NCBI GenBank assembly: GCA_002471275.1
Contig: DKPQ01000002.1
Coordinates: 155,927 to 219,926, forward strand
Direction of reading: 5' to 3'
DNA: 64,000 nucleotides
Origin: Flammeovirgaceae bacterium UBA7330
GTDB taxonomy: Bacteria > Bacteroidota > Bacteroidia > Cytophagales > Cyclobacteriaceae
The translations under genes and the position numbers were made by a program. Shown here piece by piece: positions 1-7,194 of the stretch (its first letter is position 1; every line of letters begins with the position of its first letter). The notes under the pieces were generated by a model, which searched no databases, had not been told where the DNA came from, and was given only the letters and a program-made list of their open reading frames with translations.

Positions 1-115
1 TTAGATCCAGGACCTCTCCCTTCATGTCCTCCAACTGACTGATTGCCCACGAAGCAAATTGTCGGTTAATGGATTTCTTGCTGTTGCTTGCGCCTATGCC
101 TAAGATCTTTTTCAT
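1..115 (-). CDS. NADPH-dependent FMN reductase family protein, N-terminal part only
   Basis: Only the first 38 codons are present; the gene continues past the left edge. The start reads MKKILGIGASNSKKSINRQF, which is the opening beta strand and phosphate-binding loop (G-x-S-x-x-x-S-x-N) of flavodoxin-like NADPH-dependent FMN reductases and quinone reductases. Such proteins bind FMN in the cytoplasm and reduce flavins, quinones or azo compounds with NAD(P)H. The start codon lies inside the 3' end of the upstream marR-type gene (50-bp overlap on the same strand), so the two are probably co-transcribed and translationally coupled. That arrangement suggests a redox- or electrophile-responsive unit controlled by the MarR protein. 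The substrate cannot be inferred from so short a fragment. Confidence 0.7.
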   Translation of the reverse strand, partial: MKKILGIGASNSKKSINRQFASWAISQLEDMKGEVLDL

Positions 116-539
116 TGTTTCTCTCTTTTAGTTTTAAAATTAGCGTCCTTAATTGTTGCAGCTCACTGTCAGATAAATTGTCTGACATGGGACTATGAAA
201 GGACATGACTTTTCGGTCAAGCTTTGTCAAAAATTGCTTGCCCTTTTTCGTTAATGTAATGTCCATTTTTCTTCTATTGGCCGAACACTCTTTTCTATCC
301 ACCAGACCTTTTGCCAATAGCCTATCAATGATCCTGGTTACATTACTCGACCGCTGGACCATTTGATCCTGTATCTCCTGAACAGTGATGGGCTTGCCTT
401 GTTGATCAGATAGAATTCTCAATACATTGTATTGAGGCTCGGTGCTATCAAATTCTCTTAACTCCTTGGATATCTGGTCAGTAATCCAGTGCCCGGTTTC
501 AATGATCTGATAAATAGCCTGTAAATATGTTCTAGTCAT
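66..539 (-). CDS. MarR-family transcriptional regulator
   Basis: The 157-residue product has the size and layout of MarR regulators: N-terminal dimerisation helices, a winged helix-turn-helix at about residues 35-105 (PITVQEIQDQMVQRSSNVTR recognition region, then the wing around NRRKMDITLTKKGKQFL), and a C-terminal helix. MarR proteins act as dimers, usually repressing their own gene and a neighbouring detoxification or efflux gene until a ligand or oxidant releases them. It overlaps a flavin reductase gene by 50 bp downstream. Two overlapping palindromes sit directly upstream of the start codon, which fits autoregulation. No single conserved cysteine marks it as a thiol sensor of the OhrR type, apart from one Cys before NRRK. 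The ligand is unknown. Confidence 0.85.
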   Translation of the reverse strand: MTRTYLQAIYQIIETGHWITDQISKELREFDSTEPQYNVLRILSDQQGKPITVQEIQDQMVQRSSNVTRIIDRLLAKGLVDRKECSANRRKMDITLTKKGKQFLTKLDRKVMSFHSPMSDNLSDSELQQLRTLILKLKERNNEKDLRHRRKQQQEIH

Positions 540-540
540 T

Positions 541-573
541 ACAATAATTGTATGTACAATAGTAACGAAAGTA
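541..573 (-). promoter_or_regulatory. Candidate MarR operator: two overlapping palindromes plus -7-like element
   Basis: ACAATAATTGT (541-551) is a perfect palindrome, and ATTGTATGTACAAT (547-560) is a second one with 6-bp arms; they overlap. On the minus strand TACTTTCG (566-573) is one base off the Bacteroidota -7 consensus TAnnTTTG, which would put the transcription start within or next to the palindromes. This is where a self-repressing MarR dimer would bind. No -33 TTG at the usual spacing was found, so the promoter call is weaker than the palindrome call. Confidence 0.5.
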
Positions 574-637
574 ATTAAGAAAGGTTATGTTTTATCTGAA
601 AGATTAAGAAAACTGATGTTGAGTGATTACCGGATAT

Positions 638-1237
638 TTATCGATAGCTTGACCAGCTTCTGTTTACTATCGCCTGCTGATGCTGTTCGATGAATTCCAT
701 CCATGTTTCATCTTCAAGTTCATATGCTATGTTTTTTGCTTTTTCAGAAGCACTGTATGCCTCTTCAAATTTTTCATTTTGATAGAGGAACCAGGAATAT
801 TTGTCCCAGGTAATGTAATCTGTTTCAATTTCGTGATTCCAGCGTATGCTTAGCAGGTGATATCGTTTATGGGTCGGGATCAGGTAAAACGACAGTGCCA
901 GGAGAAAGATAATGCCCAGAAACCAGACCTGATTTAGTTTCCTCTCTCTAATAGCCGCTATTAATACGAAAACAGACAGGATCGAGGCAACGATGAGGAG
1001 GATCGACTGAAAAGGCAGGAATTTTACAGAGCAAAAAAGCAGGGCAAGCCACACAAAACCTGTTAAATGAAGAAAAGCTTCGGGTCGGGATTCTTTCTTA
1101 CTCACTAAAAACAAACCAGTGACCAGTATGCCGGCCAAACCAATAAGCATCAATATGGCATTGAAGTGAAGATGGAAAAATTTAAGTAAAAACCCTGTCA
1201 GATAAATGCCATAGGAGAGGATAAGGGACACTTTCAT
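638..1237 (-). CDS. Hypothetical multi-pass membrane protein with soluble helical C-terminus
   Basis: I do not recognise a family. The 199-residue protein has about five hydrophobic segments in its first 125 residues (starting MKVSLILSYGIYLTGFLLKF), with short charged turns such as SKKESRPE and RERKLN between them. About 75 hydrophilic residues follow, rich in E, Y and A (EKFEEAYSASEKAKNIAYEL), that look like one TPR-type helical pair. The tail is probably cytoplasmic or periplasmic and protein-binding. It lies between the MarR gene and an exporter gene on the same strand, but gaps of about 100 bp on both sides argue against tight coupling. The start is the first Met of the ORF and is followed at once by a plausible first transmembrane helix. 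Confidence 0.55.
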   Translation of the reverse strand: MKVSLILSYGIYLTGFLLKFFHLHFNAILMLIGLAGILVTGLFLVSKKESRPEAFLHLTGFVWLALLFCSVKFLPFQSILLIVASILSVFVLIAAIRERKLNQVWFLGIIFLLALSFYLIPTHKRYHLLSIRWNHEIETDYITWDKYSWFLYQNEKFEEAYSASEKAKNIAYELEDETWMEFIEQHQQAIVNRSWSSYR

Positions 1238-1337
1238 TGTTAAAATATTATTGTTTTACTATAAACTTTCCAGTAAACTGTTTAATGTAGGTAAATATAG
1301 AAAAACTAAATATCTATCTAGCAGAAAGCTAGTAATC

Positions 1338-2252
1338 TCAATGCTTCAGGCTGTGCAGGATCATCCCCAGTATCACAAAGCCAATCCCTATCATAGAGTA
1401 AACGTCGGGAAGGTGTCCACCCAGGATGAGAAGCTCACCGATCAGTGCGAAGAAGACCTCTCCGGATTGTGTGGCTTCCACAGAAGCCAGTTGGCGATGG
1501 TCTTTATGTGCAAGATCTGTTGCTTTGAAAAAAATTGATGTGGCGATGACTCCAGAGCTGAGTGCAACAATCAGGGTCTGGGTGAGCTGAGCTGGCTGAG
1601 GTAGCTCTACTGTAAAGACCCCTATCGTTCCTAATATAATCCAAAAGGGTAGGCTGGCGATGGTCATTCCCAGGGTGCGTTGAAAGGCATCCAGCTGGCC
1701 ATTGGTAATAGCCATCATCTTTCTATTTCCCAAAGGATAGGCAAAAGCTGCAATCAAAACGGGTACGACACCCAGGATGATCTCTTTGGTGCCAACCGTA
1801 GTAGCTTGTTTGATTTGCATGATGGCAATACCAATCAAGATGATTAACGAAAACCCCATGGCTTTACCAGAGATCACCTTCTTATTTTTTGATAGTAATG
1901 GTGCCATGAGCACACCTGCGATGATGGTGACCTGCCAGGTACTGGCCACGATCCATGAAGGGGCATACAACGCGGAAAATGTGAGTGGGGCATAGAAGAT
2001 CCCAAAACCTATGGTGCTCCACAGGATCCAACTTCCAATGTCTTGTTTCATTACCTGTATCAGCGGACGGATACCTTTCCTCGTCAGGACAATCACAAAA
2101 AGAAAAGGAACCATGAAGAAAAATCTGAAGGATGAGCTCCATATCCAGCTGCCTCCTTCAGTGCTCATCAGGCGGTTCAATACAAAAGTCACTGCAAAAA
2201 ACAAGGCAGCGATCAGGCCAAGAAAAATGGCCAGATTTCTATTTCTATCCAT
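1338..2252 (-). CDS. EamA/DMT-type multidrug resistance efflux transporter
   Basis: This 304-residue inner-membrane protein has about ten hydrophobic helices in two repeated halves, typical of the drug/metabolite transporter superfamily. The pattern near the N-terminus (FFAVTFVLNRLMSTEGGSWIW) and the wording of the whole chain fit the branch often annotated as multidrug resistance efflux transporter (EmrE-like, Pfam PF13536). Members export small molecules by proton antiport, but substrates are rarely known. The start MDRNRNLAIFLGLIAALFFA puts a short positively charged segment before helix 1, as expected. It stands alone, with roughly 100 bp on each side. Assignment to the superfamily is solid; drug export is inference from the family name. 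Confidence 0.8.
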   Translation of the reverse strand: MDRNRNLAIFLGLIAALFFAVTFVLNRLMSTEGGSWIWSSSFRFFFMVPFLFVIVLTRKGIRPLIQVMKQDIGSWILWSTIGFGIFYAPLTFSALYAPSWIVASTWQVTIIAGVLMAPLLSKNKKVISGKAMGFSLIILIGIAIMQIKQATTVGTKEIILGVVPVLIAAFAYPLGNRKMMAITNGQLDAFQRTLGMTIASLPFWIILGTIGVFTVELPQPAQLTQTLIVALSSGVIATSIFFKATDLAHKDHRQLASVEATQSGEVFFALIGELLILGGHLPDVYSMIGIGFVILGMILHSLKH

Positions 2253-2356
2253 TGAAGACTAATAATCAATTAACAATACCCATTAAATGGAATGCTTTTC
2301 ATTGATGAGCGTTGTTGACGGGGTAAATAAGTCCAATAAACCAGGTGAATGCAGAC

Positions 2357-4240
2357 TCAATCCGAAGGGGCACTGGTATTTGAACGGTTGGGGGTGAGCC
2401 AGGTAAGGAGAAGATCCCTTTCATCACCTGAGAGTTCTTCTGCGATCTCCAGTTCATAGCTGATCCTTCTCGTGGTTTTAAAAGCTTTGGCCTTCAATGT
2501 TTTTTGTTTGAGCTTGCCTCGTTTATTGGCTCTTAATACTTCTATGGATACTTTCTCTCCTGGTAAAGTAGTAGAAAAATAGTGATCTAAAGTCTCATAT
2601 AGGCTTTCGGAGTTCGTACTTTTTCCATTCACAGAAATGATGATGTCACCGGTTTGGAATCCAATTTTTCTTCCAAAAGCATCCATATCCGAAATATCTG
2701 TTACAATCAGCTGATCTTCGTCATTTTGCTGAAGTCCTACATTTCCAAAAGTGATCTCAGATTCCTGTCCGTCTTCTATATAATTGATTCCCACCCAGGA
2801 AAGCACCTCTTTCATTGGTAAGGGTTCGTCTCCAGCCACATGTTTATCAAGAAAAGTCCTAACCTCCGGATAGGTGAGTTTTTCAATAATATCAAACAGT
2901 TCATCATCTTCAAATGACTGGTCTTTCCCAAACATTTTGGAGAGGTCTCGCATCAGGTGTTGAAGGTCATAAGCACCTTTTGAATATTTCAGCAGATAAA
3001 GGTCCAGACACAACCCGATCAATGCCCCTTTCGCATAGACATTCTGGTACATGGTCTCATATCTGGGCTCCAGGATATGCTCACTCATGTAGGTGAATGA
3101 TACGTCGGGATACATGCTGGATTCATAGAGTTTTTGACGAATTTCTTCTATGAAAGTGCCCACATTATACAATCCATACTTCACCTGCACATGCATAGAA
3201 CTATATTCTGTTACACCTTCATATAGCCAGAGGTGCTTGGACATTTTGGGATTCATAAAATCAAAGTCCCCAATTTCTTTTGAGTGAATATTGAGAGGAG
3301 TGACAATATGGAAAAACTCATGCGCAGCGATGTCCCTTACATATTTTCCAATGTAGTCAATGTCATTTTCGAACAGGTAAAATAACGTGGAATATGAATG
3401 CTCTAACGCTCCAAAATAGGGTGTCTCTTTATCTTCCACCATATAGATCAGGTAGGAATATCTGTCTACAGGTAATTTCCCACCAAGGTAAGAGGCCTGG
3501 GCTTCCATCAGGTCATAAAGTTTGTCCATTATTTGTTTCGAAGAGACCAGGTTATTAGGGGAGTAGGAGGAAACCATGACTTTGGCATTGGCAATCTCAC
3601 GCGTTACGGTATCCGGGACCGTATACATGATAGGTCCATCAGCCAGAAAATTAAAATCCTCAGCCATGAAAATATCTACCGAATCACTCACGGAGGTTCT
3701 GTCCAGAGCTGACGCGCCATAGATTTTAGGAGAGTGCTTGATCTTGAGCTGGTAAGGTTTGTCTTTCATTCCATTCACATAACCTACCACACCAAAAGTA
3801 TTGATGAGGAAAGCGTTCCTGTACTTATCAAAGTTGGTTCCGTTTGGTTCAAAAATGAAGTCTTCGACTTGGTCCCCGTAGTTTCCGAAGCGGTCAAAGG
3901 TGTCGTGTACCCAATAGTTGATCTTCTTGAGCTTACCGCCATTTTGGATCTTCCACCGGTTGGTATCCAGTCTTTCCACACTCAGTTCAGCGCCATTAAT
4001 ATCGTATGCTTTTAGTCGGTTGACGAAACTCCCGAAATTGGATTCGTCGTAGGTGCCAGGCACTACCTTGGCCATGTGGTATTCAATGAAATCATCTGTA
4101 GAAGCCGGAGGGTGGACCGAGATATTTAGCTGATCATCTTTCACTGCATCCAGATCAATGTTGATACTGTATCCCAATTCTTCATGGGCATGTATCATCA
4201 ATGAGGATAAGGTGAATAATGTAGCTAAGACTCTTTTCAT
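2357..4240 (-). CDS. M61-family glycyl aminopeptidase-like metallopeptidase with PDZ domain
   Basis: The zinc-binding motif HEFFH (about residue 305) and the downstream glutamate in WLYEGVTEY (about 335) identify a gluzincin of the M61 family. An N-terminal beta-rich M61 domain precedes it, and a PDZ domain follows at about residues 495-570 (GRKIGFQTGDIIISVNGKS). Family members are zinc peptidases that often prefer N-terminal glycine or alanine. I chose the ATG at 4240 rather than the longer in-frame start at 4279, because it gives a clean Sec signal peptide (MKRVLATLFTLSSLMIHAHE) and the upstream 13 codons spoil it. The protein is therefore likely periplasmic. It is a single-gene unit read away from metG, with a shared intergenic region of about 180 bp. 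Confidence 0.9.
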   Translation of the reverse strand: MKRVLATLFTLSSLMIHAHEELGYSINIDLDAVKDDQLNISVHPPASTDDFIEYHMAKVVPGTYDESNFGSFVNRLKAYDINGAELSVERLDTNRWKIQNGGKLKKINYWVHDTFDRFGNYGDQVEDFIFEPNGTNFDKYRNAFLINTFGVVGYVNGMKDKPYQLKIKHSPKIYGASALDRTSVSDSVDIFMAEDFNFLADGPIMYTVPDTVTREIANAKVMVSSYSPNNLVSSKQIMDKLYDLMEAQASYLGGKLPVDRYSYLIYMVEDKETPYFGALEHSYSTLFYLFENDIDYIGKYVRDIAAHEFFHIVTPLNIHSKEIGDFDFMNPKMSKHLWLYEGVTEYSSMHVQVKYGLYNVGTFIEEIRQKLYESSMYPDVSFTYMSEHILEPRYETMYQNVYAKGALIGLCLDLYLLKYSKGAYDLQHLMRDLSKMFGKDQSFEDDELFDIIEKLTYPEVRTFLDKHVAGDEPLPMKEVLSWVGINYIEDGQESEITFGNVGLQQNDEDQLIVTDISDMDAFGRKIGFQTGDIIISVNGKSTNSESLYETLDHYFSTTLPGEKVSIEVLRANKRGKLKQKTLKAKAFKTTRRISYELEIAEELSGDERDLLLTWLTPNRSNTSAPSD

Positions 4241-4406
4241 AAAGTATATTTTTAGTGCAAGTAAAGAAGAAAATTGCAATTATTTCCCATGATTTCTATC
4301 AATGGTGAATAGAAAAATCAAAAGGAATAATGACGATTTAAGTGTCCATTGATGCGGGTTATTTTTATTGAACGTAATCTAATCAAAAGCCTTGCCTAAT
4401 CCTTCC

Positions 4407-4414
4407 TATATTTG
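4407..4414 (+). promoter_or_regulatory. -7 promoter element (TATATTTG) close in front of metG
   Basis: TATATTTG matches the Bacteroidota -7 consensus TAnnTTTG exactly. Transcription would start near 4420, giving a leader of only about 2 nt to the ATG at 4423 or about 12 nt to the ATG at 4432. No -33 TTG was found 19 bp upstream. Confidence 0.5.
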
Positions 4415-4431
4415 CGCTTCAAATGTTAAAA

Positions 4432-6486
4432 ATGGCTAAAAAATCATTCAATCGGTACACTGTAACTTCTGCTCTACCATATGCAAACGGTCCCGTCCAT
4501 ATCGGACACCTTGCCGGGGTATATGTGCCGGCTGACATATATGTAAGGTATTTACGTTCGAAAGGAAAGGATGTGGCATTCATCTGTGGTTCGGATGAAC
4601 ATGGCGTGGCCATCACCCTCAAAGCCAGAAAAGAAGGAATTACTCCACAGCAGGTGGTAGATAAATACCATGAACAGATCAAGAAGTCATTTAAGGATTT
4701 TGGGATCAGTTTTGATATTTACCATCGAACCAGCTCAAAGACCCATCACGAAACGGCCGCTGACTTTTTTAAGAAATTATACGATGATGGAAAGTTTGTG
4801 GAGCAGAGCTCCAAACAGTTTTTTGATCCCATAGAGAAGCAATTCCTGGCTGACCGATATATCAAAGGAACTTGCCCAACTTGTTCATTTCCTGAGGCTT
4901 ACGGCGATCAGTGTGAAAATTGCGGATCCACCCTGAGCCCGGGGGAGCTGATCAACCCCAAGTCTATGCTCAGTGGGGCAGAGCCGACCATGGAAGAGAC
5001 AAAACACTGGTATTTTCCACTGGACCAATATGAAGAATGGCTCAAAGAATGGATCCTTAAGGAGCATAAAGAATGGAAGCCCAATGTGTATGGTCAATGC
5101 AAAAGCTGGATTGACAATGGCCTGAAGCCACGACCCATGACCCGGGACCTGGACTGGGGAATCTCTGTGCCCCTGAAAGATGCCAAAGGGAAGGTGTTGT
5201 ATGTATGGTTTGATGCTCCTATCGGGTACATCTCTGCTACCAAAGACTGGGCAAAGGAAACAGGTAAAAACTGGGAAGATTACTGGAAAAAGGAGGATAC
5301 ACGATTGATCCATTTCATCGGGAAAGACAACATCGTTTTCCACTGCATCATTTTTCCTGCTTTACTCCAAGCAGAAGGCAGCTATATCCTTCCAGATAAT
5401 GTGCCGGCCAATGAGTTTCTTAACCTGGAATCCAACAAGATATCAACTTCCCGCAACTGGGCGGTATGGCTACACGAGTACCTGGAAGAGTTTCCGGATA
5501 AGCAGGATACTTTGCGCTATGTTTTGACGGCCAATGCACCGGAAACCAAAGACAATGACTTTACCTGGAAGGACTTTCAGGCCAGAAACAACAGTGAACT
5601 CCTCGCGATATTCGGCAATTTCATTAACAGGGCTGTGGTGTTGACCCATAAGTACTTCGATGGATTGGTGCCATCGCTGGGTGAGCTTACTCCTGAAGAT
5701 CAATCTACGATTGATGCACTAAGTGCTTTCCCCGAAAAGATTGGAGGTTCATTGGATCAGTTCAAATTCCGCGAAGCTGTCAATCATCTGATGGATTTGG
5801 CCAGGCTAGGGAACAAATACCTGGCGGATACCGAGCCGTGGAAACTTATCAAGACGGATCCGGAACGGGTCAGAACCATCATGAATATCGCCATTCAGAT
5901 CTCCGGAAACCTGGCCGTATTATCAGAACCGTTTTTGCCTCATACAGCACAAAAACTCTTCAAGACCATACCTGTTAATGGTGTGAAATGGGAAGATGCC
6001 GGTTCAAGTGATTTAGTAAACAGTGGTGCTGCGCTGGGTGAGCAACAGTACCTTTTTGAGCGGATTGAGGATGAGCAGATTGAGGCACAGGTAGAAAAAC
6101 TAACAGACACAAGAGCAAAGAATATGGAGACGGATAGTCAAAAGGTAACTCCTATCAAGGAGGAAATGAAATTTGATGATTTCATGAAGATGGACCTGCG
6201 GGTGGGCGAGGTTAAGGCAGCAGAAAAGGTAGAGAAGTCAGATAAACTGATCAAACTTACAGTAGATACAGGAGTGGACACCCGCATCATTGTGAGTGGC
6301 ATTGCCAAACATTTCAGTGCTGAGGAGATGGTAGGTAAGAAAGTGACTGTTTTGGCTAATCTTGCTCCAAGAAAGATCATGGGGATAGAATCTCAGGGAA
6401 TGTTGCTGTTTGCAGAGAATCCGGATGGTTCGTTGAAGACTGTTAATCCCGACCCGGGAGCTGAGAACGGAGCAACGATTGCTTAA
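4432..6486 (+). CDS. metG: Methionyl-tRNA synthetase with C-terminal tRNA-binding domain
   Basis: This class I synthetase charges tRNA-Met and initiator tRNA with methionine. The HIGH motif (VHIGHLAG, about residue 22), a zinc-binding knuckle with CPTC and CENC pairs (about 147-165) and a KMSKS-type loop reading KISTS (about 336) are visible. The last 110 residues (from KFDDFMKMDLRVGEVKAAEK) form the Trbp111/EMAP-II-like OB fold that dimerises and helps bind tRNA. Length (684 residues) is normal for the two-domain bacterial form. The ATG at 4432 begins MAKKSFNRYTVTSALPYANG, matching the family start; an in-frame ATG at 4423 would add three residues. Its 3' end overlaps the convergent lipoprotein gene by 4 bp. 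Confidence 0.97.
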   Translation: MAKKSFNRYTVTSALPYANGPVHIGHLAGVYVPADIYVRYLRSKGKDVAFICGSDEHGVAITLKARKEGITPQQVVDKYHEQIKKSFKDFGISFDIYHRTSSKTHHETAADFFKKLYDDGKFVEQSSKQFFDPIEKQFLADRYIKGTCPTCSFPEAYGDQCENCGSTLSPGELINPKSMLSGAEPTMEETKHWYFPLDQYEEWLKEWILKEHKEWKPNVYGQCKSWIDNGLKPRPMTRDLDWGISVPLKDAKGKVLYVWFDAPIGYISATKDWAKETGKNWEDYWKKEDTRLIHFIGKDNIVFHCIIFPALLQAEGSYILPDNVPANEFLNLESNKISTSRNWAVWLHEYLEEFPDKQDTLRYVLTANAPETKDNDFTWKDFQARNNSELLAIFGNFINRAVVLTHKYFDGLVPSLGELTPEDQSTIDALSAFPEKIGGSLDQFKFREAVNHLMDLARLGNKYLADTEPWKLIKTDPERVRTIMNIAIQISGNLAVLSEPFLPHTAQKLFKTIPVNGVKWEDAGSSDLVNSGAALGEQQYLFERIEDEQIEAQVEKLTDTRAKNMETDSQKVTPIKEEMKFDDFMKMDLRVGEVKAAEKVEKSDKLIKLTVDTGVDTRIIVSGIAKHFSAEEMVGKKVTVLANLAPRKIMGIESQGMLLFAENPDGSLKTVNPDPGAENGATIA

Positions 6487-7004
6487 CGCTGGTTGAGCGC
6501 AGAGATAGAACTTTTCTTAAAAAGACCGGTAAATGCTGAGTGAAGTATTTGAGATTCCAGGACCTCACCCTCATGCATGTAGTACCCTCTGAGTTCAACA
6601 TTGGCTTCAAGCAAGTAGCGGTCATTTCCCTTTTTATCACCTTTGAGGTAACCATCAACGATTTGAAGTTTGTCAAAGGTTGAGCAGTTGCAATATTGTT
6701 TAAAAACGAAGTCGATTTCTTGTAATTCAGGGCCTTCCAGGTAAAAATCCTCATCTGCGTTTACAGCAAAATAAACCTCTTCCGCATACTCATCATTAGC
6801 AATGTTTGCTTTATTGGCTGCTAAGTAATAGTGTCGGAATACTAATTTCTCACCCAATTGCGCATACGGAAATTCTTCCACGAGATTGGCGTTTTCATAA
6901 AATTCAAACGACTCTTCGGCTGGATTTATCCGCTCACTGTCACAGCTTGTGAGTAAAATGCTAATTGCGCCAACAAATAAGAGAGAATAAAATGCTGTCT
7001 TCAT
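6483..7004 (-). CDS. Hypothetical lipoprotein
   Basis: I recognise no family in this protein of about 173 residues. With the ATG at 7004 the product starts MKTAFYSLLFVGAISILLTS followed by a cysteine, a lipobox (LLTS-C) for signal peptidase II, so the mature protein is anchored to a membrane; the next residues DSE would be compatible with surface or outer-membrane sorting. Upstream in-frame ATGs at 7010 and 7049 would disrupt the signal. The mature part is acidic and beta-rich and contains one CNCS pair of cysteines near the middle. Its stop codon overlaps the metG stop by 4 bp, tail to tail. The gene appears monocistronic and no function can be deduced. Confidence 0.6.
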   Translation of the reverse strand: MKTAFYSLLFVGAISILLTSCDSERINPAEESFEFYENANLVEEFPYAQLGEKLVFRHYYLAANKANIANDEYAEEVYFAVNADEDFYLEGPELQEIDFVFKQYCNCSTFDKLQIVDGYLKGDKKGNDRYLLEANVELRGYYMHEGEVLESQILHSAFTGLFKKSSISALNQR

Positions 7005-7194
7005 CACCATGTATCTAATCCAACTTTCACTAAGCAAAAATGTTTCCAAAAAACAGTTGAGTATCCCAAATGTACTAAATCATTTTCTTATAAACCATGC
7101 GACCATGATTACTTTATGGTTTGAAATAAGCAAATGATTTATAAATGAATACGATTAATTTTCATGATATTAGACACAACCTAACCCATTTTAG

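Noticed and set aside
4423..4431. The ATG at 4423 as the metG start
   Set aside because: It adds only MLK before the family-typical MAKKSF; the start at 4432 is preferred, though the evidence does not exclude 4423.
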